Position numbers and translations under genes: made by a program
Notes under the pieces: generated by a model
Told to the model about the DNA's origin: nothing
Databases searched by the model: none
The model's input: only the letters and a program-made list of their open reading frames with translations
Shown here: positions 8,529 to 16,837 of the stretch, one piece after another
Position numbering within the stretch: position 1 is the stretch's first letter
Layout of the letters: every line of letters starts with the position of its first letter
Assembly: GCA_018223185.1 (NCBI GenBank)
Contig: JAAEYW010000002.1
Span: forward strand, 124,001-188,000
Length of the DNA: 64,000 nucleotides
Source of the DNA: Oceanospirillales bacterium
GTDB taxonomy: Bacteria; Pseudomonadota; Gammaproteobacteria; Pseudomonadales; Balneatricaceae
Direction: 5' to 3'

Positions 8529-9206
8529 TTAGCGGCGGTTCAGGAAACCCGCCGCAGCGAGGGAAGCCATACTCACCCCACCTGCCGGTTCCGTTAGATT
8601 AGTATCAGCACCCTCTGTGTAGTTGATCAGCCGTTCCATATAGCGGGCAATAATATCAACTTCCAGATGCACTTTCCGACCAGACTGATAGCTGGCTATT
8701 ATAGTTTCCTGCGCGGTATGAGGCACAATATTCAGATCAAAAACACGTCCCTCTACTGCGTTTGCGGTCAGACTGACGCCATCCACAGTAATTGACCCTT
8801 TCGCAGCGATATATCGGGCAATCGTTTCAGGCGCACGGATCTTAAAGCGAATTGAGCGGGCATCCTCTTCTATCGCGATAACCTCACCCAGCCCATCGAC
8901 ATGACCGGTAACGATATGACCGCCAAAGCGGGTCGTCGGTTGCATCGCTTTTTCCAGATTCACCCGCTCGCCCGGCGAAAGGTCCGGAAACCGTGTATGC
9001 ACCAGCGTCTCCCTGGAAACATCGGCCCAGAAACCATCGCCAGGCAGAGCCACAGCAGTCAGGCAGACGCCGTTTACCGCAATGCTGTCACCCAGTTTCA
9101 GATCCGACAGATCCAGATCACCGGTACGCACATACAAACGCAGGTCACCCTGCAGCTCTTCGGAGGCGGCGATCACACCAACCGCTTCAATAATTCCGGT
9201 AAACAT
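8529..9206 (-). CDS. ribE: riboflavin synthase, alpha subunit
   Basis: Dismutates two molecules of 6,7-dimethyl-8-ribityllumazine to riboflavin. 225 residues made of two lumazine-binding repeats: MFTGIIEAVG...GDSIAVNGVCLTAV and HIVTGHVDG...GSITVDGVSLTANAV. The tail after about residue 205 (AGGVSMASLAAAGFLNRR) is somewhat longer than in E. coli RibC. It starts two bases after the ribD stop. The gene is called ribC in E. coli and ribE in most other bacteria. Confidence 0.96.
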   Translation of the reverse strand: MFTGIIEAVGVIAASEELQGDLRLYVRTGDLDLSDLKLGDSIAVNGVCLTAVALPGDGFWADVSRETLVHTRFPDLSPGERVNLEKAMQPTTRFGGHIVTGHVDGLGEVIAIEEDARSIRFKIRAPETIARYIAAKGSITVDGVSLTANAVEGRVFDLNIVPHTAQETIIASYQSGRKVHLEVDIIARYMERLINYTEGADTNLTEPAGGVSMASLAAAGFLNRR

Positions 9207-9208
9207 CT

Positions 9209-10330
9209 TTAACTCTCCACCCTGGGAATCAGCGTCAGACGCAGATCATCCCCCAGTATTCTGCTGTCGATAAGAGAGAACTTTTTCTGCTCGCTCATTC
9301 TGTCCAGCGGCAACAGAAACATCGGCTGGGCATTGCTACCCAACAGTTTCATCGCCTGATAGATAATCAGCTCATCCACCAGCCCCGCCTCAATAAAGGC
9401 GCCAGCCAGCGTTGCTCCGGTTTCCACCAGTATCTCATTACAATCCCGTTCTGCCAGTACTTTTAACAACTCATACAGATCAATACCGCCCTGTGATCCA
9501 GGGAGTTTTAACCACTCGACTGAATCGTTAGCAGCGATAAAGCCGGGCGCATCGACACCGCTGACGATCAGCGTCCGCCCGGGTAAGCTCAGCATTTTAG
9601 CCTGTTCCGGCATGCGACCGGAACTGTCGAGCACAACCCGTAATGGTTGACGGACAACCACCTCTGCCGCATTTTCCAGCCCCAGTTCCGCTTCACGAAC
9701 ATTCAGTGAAGCATCATCGCTGATGATCGAACCGACGCCACTGATCACAGCGGAGCTGCGCGCGCGCAGACGTTGCACATCCTGACGCGCCAAAGGCCCG
9801 GTGATCCATTTGCTTTCACCGGATGCCATCGCCGTTCGGCCGTCAAGGCTGGCCGCCACTTTCAGCCTGACAAACGGCATGCCTGCCGCCATCCGTTTAA
9901 TAAAGCCCGGATTCAGCTCACGACACTGAGCTTCCATCAGACCACAACGGACTCTTATGCCCGCCTGTTCCAGCTTTCGGATGCCTTTACCTGACACCTG
10001 TGGGTTCGGATCGACCATGCCCACAACAACTTCTGCAACGCCCGCCGCGATCAGCGCATCCGCACAGGGCGGAGTTTTGCCATGGTGACTGCAGGGTTCC
10101 AGAGTGACATAAGCGATACTCCCTTTTGCCTGCTCACCCGCAGTGCGAAGTGCATTGACCTCTGCATGGCCCTCACCGGCTTTACGGTGGTAACCCTCAG
10201 CGACCTGCACTCCCTCGCGCACCAGCACACACCCCACCCGCGGATTGGGTTCAGTGGTATACAGTCCCTGCCAGGCAATCTGCACGGCCCGGGACATAAA
10301 GGTATGATCTGCAATACTCCAGTCTGTCAT
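9209..10330 (-). CDS. ribD: bifunctional pyrimidine deaminase / reductase RibD
   Basis: Carries out the second and third steps after GTP ring opening: deamination of the pyrimidine, then NADPH reduction of the ribosyl side chain. The deaminase domain (about 1-145) has the zinc set His55/Glu57 in GHAEVNAL and Cys80/Cys89 in EPCSHHGKTPPC. The reductase domain begins near VRLKVAASLDGRTAM and includes the ISGVGSIISDD and VETGATLAGAFIEAGLVDEL motifs. 373 residues, the usual length. It lies five bases after nrdR. Confidence 0.96.
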   Translation of the reverse strand: MTDWSIADHTFMSRAVQIAWQGLYTTEPNPRVGCVLVREGVQVAEGYHRKAGEGHAEVNALRTAGEQAKGSIAYVTLEPCSHHGKTPPCADALIAAGVAEVVVGMVDPNPQVSGKGIRKLEQAGIRVRCGLMEAQCRELNPGFIKRMAAGMPFVRLKVAASLDGRTAMASGESKWITGPLARQDVQRLRARSSAVISGVGSIISDDASLNVREAELGLENAAEVVVRQPLRVVLDSSGRMPEQAKMLSLPGRTLIVSGVDAPGFIAANDSVEWLKLPGSQGGIDLYELLKVLAERDCNEILVETGATLAGAFIEAGLVDELIIYQAMKLLGSNAQPMFLLPLDRMSEQKKFSLIDSRILGDDLRLTLIPRVES

Positions 10331-10335
10331 TCCGA

Positions 10336-10812
10336 TTACTCTGCCTTTACAGCATCCTCTTTCTGTTCTGACAGCCGGTCGATCTCTTCTTTGAATTCGT
10401 TGATATCCTGAAAGCTACGATACACCGAAGCAAACCGTACATAGGCGACCTGATCAAGCTTGCGCAGCTGACTCATCACTTCCTCGCCGACGCTGCGGGA
10501 GGGCAACTCACGCTCACCAGTGGCTCGCAGGTGCTGTTTGATTCGACTGATACAGGCTTCGATATCTTCAACGCTGACAGGACGCTTCTCCACTGCCCGC
10601 TGGATGCCGGCACGGAGCTTATCTTCATCGAAGGGTTGACGGGTGCCATCCGCTTTAATTAAGCGGGGCATCAGAAGCTCAGCAGCTTCGTAGGTGGTAA
10701 ACCGCTCATGACAGGTGATACATTCGCGCCGACGACGAATCTGCTGGCCTTCTGCCACCAGGCGTGAATCCACCACCTTGGTTTCATGGGCATTACAGAA
10801 CGGACAGTACAT
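10336..10812 (-). CDS. nrdR: ribonucleotide reductase regulator NrdR
   Basis: Zinc- and nucleotide-dependent repressor of ribonucleotide reductase genes. The zinc ribbon uses C3, C6, C31 and C34 ([10 protein letters not shown] and [13 protein letters not shown]), followed by an ATP-cone domain ([19 protein letters not shown] region). 158 residues. It heads the riboflavin operon, an arrangement conserved in gammaproteobacteria although NrdR has no known part in flavin synthesis. The C-terminal AVKAE tail is slightly extended. Confidence 0.96.
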   Translation of the reverse strand: MYCPFCNAHETKVVDSRLVAEGQQIRRRRECITCHERFTTYEAAELLMPRLIKADGTRQPFDEDKLRAGIQRAVEKRPVSVEDIEACISRIKQHLRATGERELPSRSVGEEVMSQLRKLDQVAYVRFASVYRSFQDINEFKEEIDRLSEQKEDAVKAE

Positions 10813-10868
10813 ATATCATCCTCAAAGAGCGTAGCTGAATATTCAGCCGGAAAAGAGCGTTTAAAAGC

Positions 10869-10924
10869 TTATATAAGCACTTATACAGACCGATTTTAAA
10901 TTATCTTTGCAAGTGCTTATATAA
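10869..10924. repeat. 14-bp perfect inverted repeat upstream of nrdR
   Basis: TTATATAAGCACTT (10869-10882) and its exact complement AAGTGCTTATATAA (10911-10924) are separated by 28 AT-rich bases. They bracket the likely promoter region of the nrdR operon. The shorter dyad TATAAG-CA-CTTATA overlaps the left arm. The arms do not match the NrdR-box consensus as I know it. The repeat may be a paired operator, or a large hairpin in the glyA-nrdR transcript. Confidence 0.6.
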
Positions 10925-10930
10925 ACAACC

Positions 10931-10978
10931 GGGGCGCACATGGCGCCCCGACAGGGAAACTGATTTATAAACAGTTTC
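10931..10978 (-). terminator. two hairpins after glyA
   Basis: A GGGGCGC/GCGCCCC stem (10931-10949) and a GAAACTG/CAGTTTC stem (10956-10962 with 10972-10978) follow the glyA stop on the minus strand. The first is GC-rich but followed only by GGTTGTTTATA, so it is at best a weak intrinsic terminator. Some read-through from glyA into nrdR-rib seems possible. Confidence 0.45.
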
Positions 10979-10990
10979 TATTGTAACGGT

Positions 10991-12247
10991 TTACTTATAA
11001 ACCGGGAAGCGTGCACAGATATCCAGAACGTTCTGTTTAACTGTGTTAATCACCTCTTCATTGTCGATGTTATCCAGTACATCGCAGATCCAGCCAGTCA
11101 GCTGCTCAGCTTCCGCTTCTTTGAAACCACGACGGGTAATCGCCGGTGTACCAATACGCAGACCAGAAGTCACAAACGGTGAACGGGGATCGTTTGGTAC
11201 AGAGTTCTTGTTAACGGTAATGTTTGCGCGGCCCAGCGCAGCATCAGCATCTTTACCGGTGTACTCTTTACCAATCAGGTCAACCAGGAACAGGTGGTCA
11301 TCAGTGCCATCGGAAACGATCTTGATACCACGTTCCTTGAATACTGCAGCCATCGCCTGAGCATTTTTCACAACCTGAGCCTGATAGGCCTTCCAGTCAT
11401 CCTGCATCGCTTCTTTGAAGCAGACCGCTTTCGCTGCGATCACATGCATCAGCGGGCCACCCTGAGACTCAGGGAATACCGCAAAGTTCAGCTTCTTCTG
11501 CAGCTCTTCATCTGCATTAGCAGAGAGGATCAGACCACCACGCGGGCCGCCCAGTGTCTTGTGAGTTGTTGTGGTAACAACATCAGCAAACGGCAGTGGC
11601 GTTGGGTAAACACCGGCAGCAACCAGACCCGCAACATGTGCCATATCAACAAACAGATATGCGCCAACCTTGTCGGCGATATCACGGAAACGCTGCCAGT
11701 CAACAACACGAGAGTAGGCAGAGAAGCCAGCTACAATCATTTTAGGCTTGTGTTCCAGCGCCAGACGTTCAACTTCGTCATAATCAATTTCGCCAGTCTC
11801 AGCATTCAGGCCGTACTGAACCGCATTATAGATACGTCCGGAGAAACTCACCGCCGCACCATGAGTCAGGTGACCACCATGGGCCAGGCTCATCCCCAGA
11901 ACCGTATCACCTGGCTGGCACAGCGCCATATAAACAGCTGCGTTTGCCTGGGAGCCAGAATGAGGCTGTACGTTTGCATAGGTTGCATCAAACAGCTCTT
12001 TAGCGCGATCAATCGCCAGCTGCTCAACCACATCGACGTGTTCGCAACCGCCGTAATAACGCTTGCCAGGGTAACCTTCCGCGTATTTGTTGGTCAGCTC
12101 AGAACCCTGAGCTTCCATTACCCGTGGGCTGGTATAGTTTTCAGAAGCAATCAGTTCGATATGCTCTTCCTGACGTTTGGCCTCAGCCTGCATCGCAGCA
12201 TACAGATCAGGATCAAAACCAGCGATAGTCATGTCTTTGCTAAACAT
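10991..12247 (-). CDS. glyA: serine hydroxymethyltransferase
   Basis: PLP enzyme that interconverts serine plus tetrahydrofolate with glycine plus 5,10-methylene-THF, the main source of one-carbon units. 418 residues from ATG 12247 ([15 protein letters not shown]), with GGGGA upstream. The longer in-frame extension (to 12316) lacks family similarity. Motifs: [44 protein letters not shown] and the PLP lysine region [13 protein letters not shown]. It is likely transcribed on its own from the TATAAT at 12334-12339. Confidence 0.97.
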   Translation of the reverse strand: MFSKDMTIAGFDPDLYAAMQAEAKRQEEHIELIASENYTSPRVMEAQGSELTNKYAEGYPGKRYYGGCEHVDVVEQLAIDRAKELFDATYANVQPHSGSQANAAVYMALCQPGDTVLGMSLAHGGHLTHGAAVSFSGRIYNAVQYGLNAETGEIDYDEVERLALEHKPKMIVAGFSAYSRVVDWQRFRDIADKVGAYLFVDMAHVAGLVAAGVYPTPLPFADVVTTTTHKTLGGPRGGLILSANADEELQKKLNFAVFPESQGGPLMHVIAAKAVCFKEAMQDDWKAYQAQVVKNAQAMAAVFKERGIKIVSDGTDDHLFLVDLIGKEYTGKDADAALGRANITVNKNSVPNDPRSPFVTSGLRIGTPAITRRGFKEAEAEQLTGWICDVLDNIDNEEVINTVKQNVLDICARFPVYK

Positions 12248-12333
12248 TAGCGGTCCCCAAGATTGAGATTTACACAGGCCCGGCCAGCGACACCTGTCAC
12301 AGCGTCGATATCCCAAGCCCTGGAAAGCCGCAC

Positions 12334-12339
12334 ATTATA
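12334..12339 (-). promoter_or_regulatory. candidate glyA -10 box
   Basis: A perfect TATAAT on the minus strand about 87 bases before the glyA start. The -35 region at 17 bases is poor, so an activator may be needed. A TGAAC-N-TTC dyad fragment (about 12387-12398), loosely like a MetR site, lies upstream. Confidence 0.45.
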
Positions 12340-12400
12340 GTCGAATTTATATACAAAGCGCACATGAAAGTAAGTCAGTTAACAGAGAATTTCGTTCATA

Positions 12401-12437
12401 AAGGAAAAAATTCCCGACAGCAATCAGCCGTCGGGAA
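12401..12437 (-). terminator. intrinsic terminator after hsp20
   Basis: TTCCCGAC (12411-12418) pairs perfectly with GTCGGGAA (12430-12437). On the minus strand the stem is followed by a run of six Ts. The rest of the 12248-12459 gap is the glyA promoter region. Confidence 0.85.
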
Positions 12438-12459
12438 CATCGCCTGTACCGGGGAAGAC

Positions 12460-12879
12460 CTACTCGATAGCGATAGAAACAGTGGAAGGCTGCTTTTCTT
12501 TAACCTTAGGCAAGGTCAGGTTTAGCACACCATCCTCAAAATGCGCTTTAATGCCCGCCGGATCAACATCAGAACCCACTGTGAGGGAACGTAGAAACTT
12601 TCCATAGTGACGTTCCTGACGGATCAGTTTGCCATCTTTTTCCTCTTTATCCTCTTTCGTCGTTTCAGCACTGACCGACAGCACCCCGTTTTCCAGACGA
12701 ATCTCAATATCCTCTTTACGGATGCCCGGTAAATCCACTTTGACCAGGTACTGCCCTTCGCCATCATGAACATCAATCGCGGGCACTCTGTCTCCGCTAC
12801 TATCACGACGAACCGGACGAAAGAAATCATTAAAGAACGTATCGTCAAACAGGCTATTAAAACGTGTCAGATTACTCAT
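12460..12879 (-). CDS. small heat-shock protein, Hsp20/alpha-crystallin family
   Basis: ATP-independent holdase chaperone that binds unfolding proteins. 139 residues from ATG 12879 (MSNLTRFNSLFDDTF), which has a strong GGAGGTG site; the start 39 bases upstream is not used. An N-terminal aromatic segment (NDFFRPV) precedes the alpha-crystallin domain from about residue 33, with VKVDLPGIRKEDIEI, ERHYGKFLRSL and the GVLNLTLPK signature. It ends in the usual short tail. No sigma-32 promoter is visible. An Anr/Fnr-type box lies at 13035-13048. Confidence 0.94.
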   Translation of the reverse strand: MSNLTRFNSLFDDTFFNDFFRPVRRDSSGDRVPAIDVHDGEGQYLVKVDLPGIRKEDIEIRLENGVLSVSAETTKEDKEEKDGKLIRQERHYGKFLRSLTVGSDVDPAGIKAHFEDGVLNLTLPKVKEKQPSTVSIAIE

Positions 12880-13034
12880 CTTTTTCACCTCCCGAGTTAT
12901 TACTTCAGTTGATCGCACGCCTTAACACGGTATTCAGCAACATAGCCTCAGCACCATAAAAAACACCAATACGTACTCAGCCACTAAACACACACTAATT
13001 GTAGTGATGCTATTTACCTTTCTCCAATATCTTT

Positions 13035-13048
13035 TTGACGTATATCAA
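13035..13048. promoter_or_regulatory. Anr/Fnr-type binding site between hsp20 and ettA
   Basis: TTGAC-GTAT-ATCAA matches the Anr/Fnr consensus TTGA(T/C)-N4-(A/G)TCAA. On the hsp20 side, a TAGCAT (13007-13012) would give a start near 13000, placing the box centre about 41.5 bases upstream, the class II activation position. TACAAT (12998-13003) is another possible -10. The site could also act on ettA, whose start codon is about 70 bases away. Confidence 0.6.
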
Positions 13049-13115
13049 ATGGCAATAAACGCTCGGTACGGCTAAGATATGCGCAGTTTTGAGATAACAG
13101 TTAACAGGTTGTGTA

Positions 13116-14777
13116 ATGGCTCAGTACGTTTACAGCATGAATCGGGTTGGCAAAGTCGTGCCACCCAAGCGCGAAATACTAAAAGACATCTCCCTGTCAT
13201 TCTTCCCTGGCGCCAAAATTGGCGTACTGGGTCTGAACGGCTCGGGTAAATCATCTCTGCTGAAAATAATGGCAGGCGTTGACAAGGAATATATTGGCGA
13301 AGCACGGCCAATGCCGGGCATCAATGTGGGCTATCTGCCACAGGAACCACAGCTGGATGAAAGCAAGACCGTCCGCGAAGTGGTTGAAGAGGCGGTGGCT
13401 GATGTTAAAGAAGCTCTTGATGGGCTGGAAGCCGTATATGCGGCTTACGCTGAACCTGATGCCGATTTTGACGAGCTGGCCAAACAGCAGGCTCGCTTCG
13501 AAGATCTGATCGCAGCTAAAGACGGTCACAATCTGGACATCATGCTGGAGCGCGCCGCCGACGCAATGCGCCTGCCGCCCTGGGATGCCGAAGTGAAGAA
13601 TCTGTCGGGTGGTGAGCGACGCCGGGTTGCCCTCTGCCGGCTGCTGCTGGACAAGCCCGACATGCTGCTGCTGGACGAGCCGACCAACCATCTGGATGCT
13701 GAATCAATCGCCTGGATCGAACGCTTTCTGCAGGAATATCCAGGCACTGTTGTGGCGATCACCCATGACCGTTACTTCCTCGATAATGCCGCAGGCTGGA
13801 TTCTTGAACTGGATCGGGGCCGCGGCATTCCTTACGAAGGCAACTACTCCAGCTGGCTGGAGCAGAAAGACAAGCGTCTGGAAATGGAATCCAAGCAGGA
13901 AGCTGCGCACCATAAAGCAGTTAATGCCGAGCTGGAGTGGGTACGTCAGGGCCAGAAAGGGCGTCAGGCAAAATCCAAAGCCCGCCTGCGTCAGTTCGAG
14001 GAAATGAACTCCCGCGAATTCCAGACCCGCAATGAAACCTCTGAGATCTATATTCCACCAGGCCCTCGCCTGGGCGAAAAAGTATTCGTACTGAACAATG
14101 TTACCAAGTCATTTGGCGATAAGGTTCTGTTTGAGGATCTCTCGCTGACCATCCCTCAGGGTGCCATTGTTGGCATTATCGGCGGTAACGGTGCGGGTAA
14201 ATCCACCCTGTTCAAAATGATTACAGGACAGGAACAACCCGATTCAGGCACCATCGAGATAGGTGAGACCGTCAAGCTGGCCTATGTGGACCAGAGCCGT
14301 GATCTGGCTGGGGAGAAAACGGTCTGGGAAGAGATATCCGATGGCCAGGACAACATTGTCGTAGGCAACTACACAACATCGTCCCGTGCGTATTGTGGCC
14401 GCTTCAACTTCAAAGGCGCGGATCAGCAGAAGTTTGTTAAAGACCTGTCCGGCGGCGAACGCAATCGTCTGCATATGGCTAAACTGCTTAAAGAGGGTGG
14501 CAACGTACTGTTACTCGATGAGCCGACCAACGACCTTGATGTGGAAACACTGCGGGCACTGGAAGAAGCGCTTCTGGCATTCCCGGGCTGTGCTGTGGTG
14601 ATCTCTCACGACCGCTGGTTCCTTGATCGTGTATGTACCCATATGCTGGCCTATGAAGGCGACTCTAAAGTTGAGTTCTTTGAAGGCAACTACACCGAAT
14701 ACGCTGAAGATTACAAACGCCGTTACGGTAAAGATCATCAGCCGGAGCGGATTAAGTATAAGCGCATGGCTAAATAA
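13116..14777 (+). CDS. ettA: energy-dependent translational throttle protein EttA (ABC-F)
   Basis: Cytoplasmic ABC-F ATPase that binds the ribosomal E site and gates entry into elongation according to the ATP/ADP ratio. 553 residues, as in E. coli EttA (555). Two ATPase domains: Walker A GLNGSGKS (39-46) with NLSGGERRRVALCRLLL and LLLDEPTNHLD, then GGNGAGKST with DLSGGERNRLHMAKLL and LLLDEPTNDLD. The linker between them (QKDKRLEMESKQEAAHHKA, RQGQKGRQAKSKARL) is the EttA-type P-site tRNA interaction motif. There are no membrane helices. It is transcribed alone, with a terminator after it. Confidence 0.97.
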   Translation: MAQYVYSMNRVGKVVPPKREILKDISLSFFPGAKIGVLGLNGSGKSSLLKIMAGVDKEYIGEARPMPGINVGYLPQEPQLDESKTVREVVEEAVADVKEALDGLEAVYAAYAEPDADFDELAKQQARFEDLIAAKDGHNLDIMLERAADAMRLPPWDAEVKNLSGGERRRVALCRLLLDKPDMLLLDEPTNHLDAESIAWIERFLQEYPGTVVAITHDRYFLDNAAGWILELDRGRGIPYEGNYSSWLEQKDKRLEMESKQEAAHHKAVNAELEWVRQGQKGRQAKSKARLRQFEEMNSREFQTRNETSEIYIPPGPRLGEKVFVLNNVTKSFGDKVLFEDLSLTIPQGAIVGIIGGNGAGKSTLFKMITGQEQPDSGTIEIGETVKLAYVDQSRDLAGEKTVWEEISDGQDNIVVGNYTTSSRAYCGRFNFKGADQQKFVKDLSGGERNRLHMAKLLKEGGNVLLLDEPTNDLDVETLRALEEALLAFPGCAVVISHDRWFLDRVCTHMLAYEGDSKVEFFEGNYTEYAEDYKRRYGKDHQPERIKYKRMAK

Positions 14778-14798
14778 ACCAATACAGCGCTTATCAAC

Positions 14799-14828
14799 AA
14801 AAAAAACCGGCTGCGTGCCGGTTTTTTT
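14799..14828 (+). terminator. intrinsic terminator after ettA
   Basis: A CCGGC/GCCGG stem (14807-14811 with 14817-14821) and TGCGT loop are flanked by an A run and seven Ts. It uses the same CCGGC stem as the dxs/ribA terminator. Confidence 0.85.
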
Positions 14829-14921
14829 ATATTGCTCAGTCTGAGTATCCATAAAAGATACTCTGGATAAAATATGCACTAGAATAACGTAATTACTGGC
14901 ACTTAAACCCGGAGCATCCGA

Positions 14922-15281
14922 ATGACAGAAGAGCGGCGCCGTTTCCAGCGGATCACCTTTGATGCAGACAGCGAGATTCGTACCGATGATTTCAGCTACC
15001 CGGTCGAACTGATTGACATCTCATTCCAGGGGGCTCTTACGTCAGCAATCCACCCGACTCTGCTGAATATTGGTGATACAGCAGAACTGGTTATCCGTCT
15101 GTCCAGTGACATCATAATCCGCATGCCCGTGGTCCTGCGCCACAAGCTGGGAGGATATCTGGGCTTTGCGGCTCAGAGCATGGACATTGACAGCATCTCT
15201 CACCTGCGCAGACTTGTAGAGCTGAACCTTGGCAATGAAGAGCTGCTCGAAAGAGAGCTTGAACATCTGACAGGCAACTAA
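14922..15281 (+). CDS. PilZ-domain protein
   Basis: A 119-residue single-domain protein. It has the c-di-GMP binding marks of PilZ: an arginine-rich RRRFQR stretch at residues 5-10 and DISFQG (DxSxxG) at 32-37, in the right order and spacing. It therefore probably binds cyclic di-GMP and passes the signal to another protein. The partner is unknown. The pilus genes 15 kb away are only a loose hint, since the original PilZ type acts on pili but often lacks these residues. It converges on radA with only 22 bases between. Confidence 0.88.
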   Translation: MTEERRRFQRITFDADSEIRTDDFSYPVELIDISFQGALTSAIHPTLLNIGDTAELVIRLSSDIIIRMPVVLRHKLGGYLGFAAQSMDIDSISHLRRLVELNLGNEELLERELEHLTGN

Positions 15282-15303
15282 CCCACCCTGTAAAAACGCA
15301 CTG

Positions 15304-16677
15304 CTACAATGCATCCAGCGCTTCGGATAACTGACTGACACCCACTACCACCATCCCCTCCGGGGCCTGCTTCGGGGCATTTCCCCTGGGTACAATCGCC
15401 CGGCGAAATCCATGCTTAGCCGCTTCTTTAATGCGTTCCTGGCCGTTGGGTACCGGACGAATTTCTCCGGAGAGACCCACTTCGCCAAAAACAATCAGAT
15501 CCTGTGGCAGCGCCCGGTCGCGAAAGCTGGACACTACCGATAGCAGCAACGCCAGATCGGCACTGGTTTCCAGCACTTTGACACCCCCCACCACATTCAC
15601 AAACACATCCTGATCACCCGTCTGCAGGCCGCCATGGCGGTGCAGCACCGCCAGCAACATCGCCAGACGGTTATGATCCAGCCCGACTGCAACCCGGCGC
15701 GGGTTATTCATATGGCTCTGATCCACCAACGCCTGCACTTCTACCAACAGCGGCCGGGTTCCTTCCCAGACAACCATTACCAAACTCCCCGGGCTGGCTT
15801 TTTCACCTCGATTAAGGAAGATTGAACTGGGGTTTCTGACCTCTTTCAGCCCCTGCTCCAGCATCGCAAAGACCCCCAGCTCATTCACCGCACCGAAACG
15901 GTTTTTATGACTGCGCAGAGTACGGAAACGGCCATCACTGTCCCCCTCAAGCTGCAGCGAGCAGTCGATCATATGCTCCAGCACTTTCGGACCCGCCAGA
16001 GAGCCATCCTTGGTCACATGACCGACCAGAAACAGCACCGTCCCGGTCTGTTTAGCAAAACGGGTCAGATAGGCTGCGGCTTCTCGCACCTGCGACACAC
16101 TCCCGGGGGCCGACTGGACATCATCCACATGCATTACCTGAATTGAGTCCACCACCAGCACTTTAGGTTTCAGCTGCTCAGCAACCGTGCAAATCTGTTC
16201 AACACTGGTTTCCGATAACATTTTCAGATTGGTGGTGATCAGACCCAGACGCTGTGCCCGCAGTGCAACCTGCTGCAGTGACTCCTCACCGGTGACATAG
16301 AGCGCTGGCATCTGCTGAGCCAGATGACACATAGTCTGTAGTAACAGCGTACTTTTACCCGCGCCTGGGTGACCACCGATCAGAATTGCCGATCCGGGCA
16401 CCAGCCCGCCACCCAGAACCCGGTCCAGCTCGCCGGACCCGGACGCAAAACGCGGCATATCCGCCAGATTCACCTCCGACAGGTCCTGCACTCTCGCCAT
16501 ACTGCCTGCACCGGCATAACCCTCAAACCGGGCACCGCGCTGACTGCTTTGCTTAGCGCTGCTGAGCCGTACCTCTGTCAGAGTATTCCAGGCATGACAG
16601 GCGCCACACTGCCCCTGCCACTTGGTATAATCTGCACCGCAGTCATTACAGACATACGCACTCTTTGCCTTGGCCAT
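15304..16677 (-). CDS. radA: DNA repair protein RadA (Sms)
   Basis: RecA-related branch-migration helicase acting in recombination and fork repair. 457 residues from ATG 16677, chosen over TTG 16680 because GGAG lies six bases ahead. A zinc finger is formed by C10, C13, C24 and C27 (YVCNDCGADYTKWQGQCGAC). Walker A GGHPGAGKST is at about 101-110, with LKVLVVDSIQVM as Walker B and the RadA-specific HKNRFGAVNELGVFAM motif. The C-terminus is a Lon-like domain (GGVKVLETSADLALLLSV). It is divergent from metY. Confidence 0.97.
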   Translation of the reverse strand: MAKAKSAYVCNDCGADYTKWQGQCGACHAWNTLTEVRLSSAKQSSQRGARFEGYAGAGSMARVQDLSEVNLADMPRFASGSGELDRVLGGGLVPGSAILIGGHPGAGKSTLLLQTMCHLAQQMPALYVTGEESLQQVALRAQRLGLITTNLKMLSETSVEQICTVAEQLKPKVLVVDSIQVMHVDDVQSAPGSVSQVREAAAYLTRFAKQTGTVLFLVGHVTKDGSLAGPKVLEHMIDCSLQLEGDSDGRFRTLRSHKNRFGAVNELGVFAMLEQGLKEVRNPSSIFLNRGEKASPGSLVMVVWEGTRPLLVEVQALVDQSHMNNPRRVAVGLDHNRLAMLLAVLHRHGGLQTGDQDVFVNVVGGVKVLETSADLALLLSVVSSFRDRALPQDLIVFGEVGLSGEIRPVPNGQERIKEAAKHGFRRAIVPRGNAPKQAPEGMVVVGVSQLSEALDAL

Positions 16678-16837
16678 CAAACTCTCCTGCGAATAGATCA
16701 GAGCATTCTATCGGAACCCTCCGCCACCTTGAACCAAAGAGAACTTTATTTATTCAGCTGAAGGACTACAATCAGGCGCTACACAATGCATAAAAAAATG
16801 ATAACAGACGTATCACATTGTTCATGAGGAGCTTCAG

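Noticed and set aside
10956-10978. CTG...CAG dyad after glyA, considered as a LexA site
   Set aside because: The spacing is CTG-N9-CAG, not the CTGT-N8-ACAG of gammaproteobacterial LexA, and it lies downstream of glyA.
12387-12398. TGAAC-N-TTC sequence upstream of glyA, considered as a MetR site
   Set aside because: One arm is incomplete, and a short AT-rich dyad of this kind is expected by chance.
12880-12990. ROSE-type RNA thermometer in the hsp20 leader
   Set aside because: No U-rich partner that would pair with the GGAGGTG ribosome site is evident.
16780-16837. AGACGTAT ahead of metY, like a MetJ half-box
   Set aside because: MetJ needs tandem AGACGTCT-type boxes; only one imperfect copy is present.
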